From assembly GCA_038065635.1 (NCBI GenBank), contig JBBTQP010000078.1, positions 1-6,918 on the forward strand: a stretch of 6,918 nucleotides of DNA. The letters run 5' to 3'. The stretch's first letter is position 1. Every line of letters begins with the position of its first letter. A program made the translations under genes and the position numbers. Under the pieces are notes generated by a model, which was not told the DNA's origin, did not search any database, and was given only the letters and a program-made list of their open reading frames with translations. Below are positions 5,755-6,918 of the stretch, piece by piece. This DNA is from JAHJFW01 sp038065635 (GTDB lineage Bacteria > Patescibacteriota > Patescibacteriia > 2-12-FULL-60-25).

Positions 5755-6648
5755 CTACCGTCTTTTCTCCGAAGACATGTTCCGATAGTAGGCAGCCTTC
5801 CCCTTCTCGCCGAGTCCGAGGCGTTCCGCGTACATAAAGTTCAACGCGATGTTGTAGGAACCGCAGCGTGAATTCGTTTCTTCTTTGCTTCGCGCAGGAA
5901 GGAAGAGCTTATCTAGCTCGACGAACTCATCGAATGAGTCCGAGAAGAACCAGCGCGCCGGAAAACCGGCAGGCGGCTCATATCGTTCAGCTATCAAGCC
6001 AAGAATTTCCCCAAAAGCCCCATTGCTCATCCTGTCAAGCAATCTCACTTCCAGATTATGCGCTCGGACCTCACCTTGGACGAAATCGTCCGTCAATCCA
6101 GCGCCCTTTGGATTGGGCGGTTCAACTCCCGTAAGGTAATCATTGGCATGAAGCAACTCGTGCGCCAAACGCACTCCAAGCCATTGATCGGTGAAGGTGC
6201 TTGGCGGTGGGGTGAAGATACCGTTGCCTGATTGGGCATACTCGAAATTCGCTTCGGGGATAAACCCGTGGGCAGCACGCAAACTCTTCTCGGATGGCAT
6301 GATCCACAAATTGCGAGGTACCTTTGAATTCGCATCCCTGAAGAGCTTCTTGCCGGTCGAATCCTCTTCGCTCCACCTTCTACTGCCGTATAGCCTTACC
6401 ACAACGGCTTGCTGAAAAAGATCAATCAGCTTCTCGCCTTCCTCGTCACCTGATGCTACGAGTTTGAGTGCTCGGAGCAGATCCTTGCGATCCTTCGCAA
6501 TGAGCTCTTGCCGCGAGCGTTCTTCGGCCTCCGACCTCTCCTTTCCGCGCTCTGCAAGAGCGGATGCATCCGTCTTTTCCTGTAGAGCGAAAAACAGCCA
6601 TGCCCCGAAAAATACGACTGCGACGCTTGTGATGATTCGCTTGTGCAC
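5755..6648 (-). CDS. Membrane-anchored HExxH metallopeptidase-like protein
   Basis: Putative zinc-dependent protein of 297 residues. The motif AHELLHANDYLTG holds HELLH at residues 163-167, the classic zinc-binding HExxH. Downstream QGEVRAHNLEVRLLDR (about 191-206) offers Glu193 or Glu200 as a third ligand, as in gluzincin-type enzymes; which one is used cannot be told. The N-terminus is short and basic (HKR) followed by one hydrophobic segment, IITSVAVVFFGAWLFFAL (5-22), and no clear cleavage site, so the rest should face outside on a single anchor. Residues 29-60 are highly charged and Glu/Arg-rich, a likely helical or coiled-coil stalk. I chose GTG 6648 because AGGAGA (6655-6660) is six bases upstream; a longer frame to TTG 6711 would put 21 polar residues before the membrane segment and lacks a ribosome site. 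I recognise no specific family; substrate unknown. Confidence 0.72.
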   Translation of the reverse strand: MHKRIITSVAVVFFGAWLFFALQEKTDASALAERGKERSEAEERSRQELIAKDRKDLLRALKLVASGDEEGEKLIDLFQQAVVVRLYGSRRWSEEDSTGKKLFRDANSKVPRNLWIMPSEKSLRAAHGFIPEANFEYAQSGNGIFTPPPSTFTDQWLGVRLAHELLHANDYLTGVEPPNPKGAGLTDDFVQGEVRAHNLEVRLLDRMSNGAFGEILGLIAERYEPPAGFPARWFFSDSFDEFVELDKLFLPARSKEETNSRCGSYNIALNFMYAERLGLGEKGKAAYYRNMSSEKRR

Positions 6649-6654
6649 ACAACT

Positions 6655-6660
6655 TCTCCT
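6655..6660 (-). promoter_or_regulatory. Ribosome binding site deciding the metallopeptidase start
   Basis: AGGAGA on the - strand, six bases before GTG 6648. It is the same sequence and spacing seen before the GTG start of the C39-like gene (2790-2795 to 2783), which supports both start choices. Confidence 0.7.
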
Positions 6661-6702
6661 GTTAGATTGACGGTATAATTGTCTAAGATACGAATCTATT
6701 TG

Positions 6703-6739
6703 CTGAAGCAAGTCATTCCTTCAGTCGCCAACGGCGACT
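6703..6739 (-). repeat. Two abutting hairpins upstream of the metallopeptidase gene
   Basis: In - strand sense the first hairpin is AGTCGCC-GTT-GGCGACT (6739-6723), a perfect 7-bp stem. The second is CTGAAG with CTTCAG around a 10-base loop (6724-6703), which shares two bases with the first stem. If transcription starts upstream, both lie in the leader. Read on the + strand, the first hairpin is followed by TTTT and would look like a weak terminator. Confidence 0.45.
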
Positions 6740-6744
6740 TTTGA

Positions 6745-6754
6745 TTGACGTCAA
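6745..6754. repeat. Perfect palindrome TTGACGTCAA
   Basis: A 10-base perfect palindrome in the divergent intergenic region. It could be a dimeric regulator half-site pair; no regulator in the window points to it. Confidence 0.4.
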
Positions 6755-6783
6755 GAAATATCACGATCCTGAAAAACTGTCAA
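6755..6783 (-). promoter_or_regulatory. Candidate promoter of the metallopeptidase gene
   Basis: On the - strand a perfect -35 TTGACA (6783-6778) is followed at 17 bases by TATTTC (6760-6755) preceded by TGA, giving an extended -10. The -10 hexamer itself is weak. A start here would leave about 100 bases of leader containing the two hairpins. Confidence 0.4.
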
Positions 6784-6793
6784 GCATTTGACA
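6778..6793. repeat. Inverted repeat TGTCAA-GCAT-TTGACA
   Basis: A perfect 6-bp inverted repeat around four bases. The left arm is the -35 of the candidate - strand promoter; the right arm is a + strand TTGACA without a -10 at normal spacing. It could be an operator covering the - strand -35. Confidence 0.45.
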
Positions 6794-6829
6794 AAAAAGA
6801 AATTATTTTACCGAAACTGCCAACCCCTC

Positions 6830-6858
6830 TTGACAGAAATCAAAAAATATGGTTTAAT
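6830..6858 (+). promoter_or_regulatory. Strong sigma70-type promoter with extended -10
   Basis: A perfect -35 TTGACA (6830-6835), a 17-base spacer and -10 TTTAAT (6853-6858, five of six consensus), preceded by TGG for an extended -10. It lies about 45 bases before the gene starting at 6902. It is the best promoter in the window. Confidence 0.85.
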
Positions 6859-6901
6859 CGAAGTCTCGAAACATGAACTCCAAAAAGTGAGGTAAGGAAT
6901 C

Positions 6902-6918
6902 ATGTCGCATATCGTAAG
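6902..6918 (+). CDS. Start of a gene cut by the window end
   Basis: Only five codons are visible (MSHIV). The start is supported by GAGGTAAGGA at 6889-6898, a strong purine-rich ribosome site, and by the promoter at 6830-6858. Nothing can be said about function. Good promoter and ribosome site together suggest a well-expressed gene. Confidence 0.65.

Noticed and set aside
6698..6716. Mini-ORF MTCFSK on the - strand as a leader peptide
   Set aside because: The AAGGA lies directly against the ATG, there is no codon bias or run of one amino acid, and a six-codon frame arises easily by chance.
6873..6890. Mini-ORF MNSKK on the + strand before the last gene
   Set aside because: Only five codons and no ribosome site at suitable spacing; probably chance within the leader.
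1..6918. CRISPR array, insertion sequence, tRNA or rRNA genes
   Set aside because: No regularly spaced repeats, transposase motifs, paired terminal repeats, tRNA cloverleaf or rRNA signature was seen on either strand.

Overview
The window reads as bacterial chromosomal or metagenomic DNA: Shine-Dalgarno starts, sigma70-type promoters, rho-independent hairpin terminators and short intergenic gaps. UGA works as a stop, because the C39-like gene ends in TGA inside its own terminator, so the standard bacterial code applies. Base composition is moderate, and the P-loop kinase gene is visibly more AT-rich. I cannot place the organism. The compact overlapping genes would suit a candidate-phylum bacterium, but that is a guess.

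Left part (1-4686): a cluster built around the ATP-grasp fold of D-Ala-D-Ala ligases. On the + strand, a 5'-truncated and apparently frameshifted ligase-like gene overlaps a DegT/DnrJ/EryC1/StrS-type PLP aminotransferase. Facing it on the - strand is a three-gene operon, in transcription order: an atypical Ddl-like ligase, a complete Ddl overlapping it by 11 bases, and a cytoplasmic C39-like cysteine peptidase homologue. A hairpin terminator overlaps the last stop codon. The three ligases differ in different active-site elements. The most canonical one has Phe where E. coli DdlB has Tyr216, the change linked to D-Ala-D-lactate (depsipeptide) ligases. The set suggests either a peptide or amide-forming small-molecule pathway or a modified peptidoglycan precursor pathway; this is inference from domain content.

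Middle (4687-5734): a very short divergent gap, centred on a 10-base palindrome that carries a -10-like TATAGT on both strands, separates the ligase operon from a P-loop kinase-like gene. Next come a small exported or membrane-anchored protein and its terminator.

Right part (5735-6918): a membrane-anchored HELLH metallopeptidase-like protein on the - strand, convergent with the small protein gene and with its own terminator. Its upstream region is rich in inverted repeats. A strong extended -10 promoter drives a + strand gene cut off by the window end after five codons.
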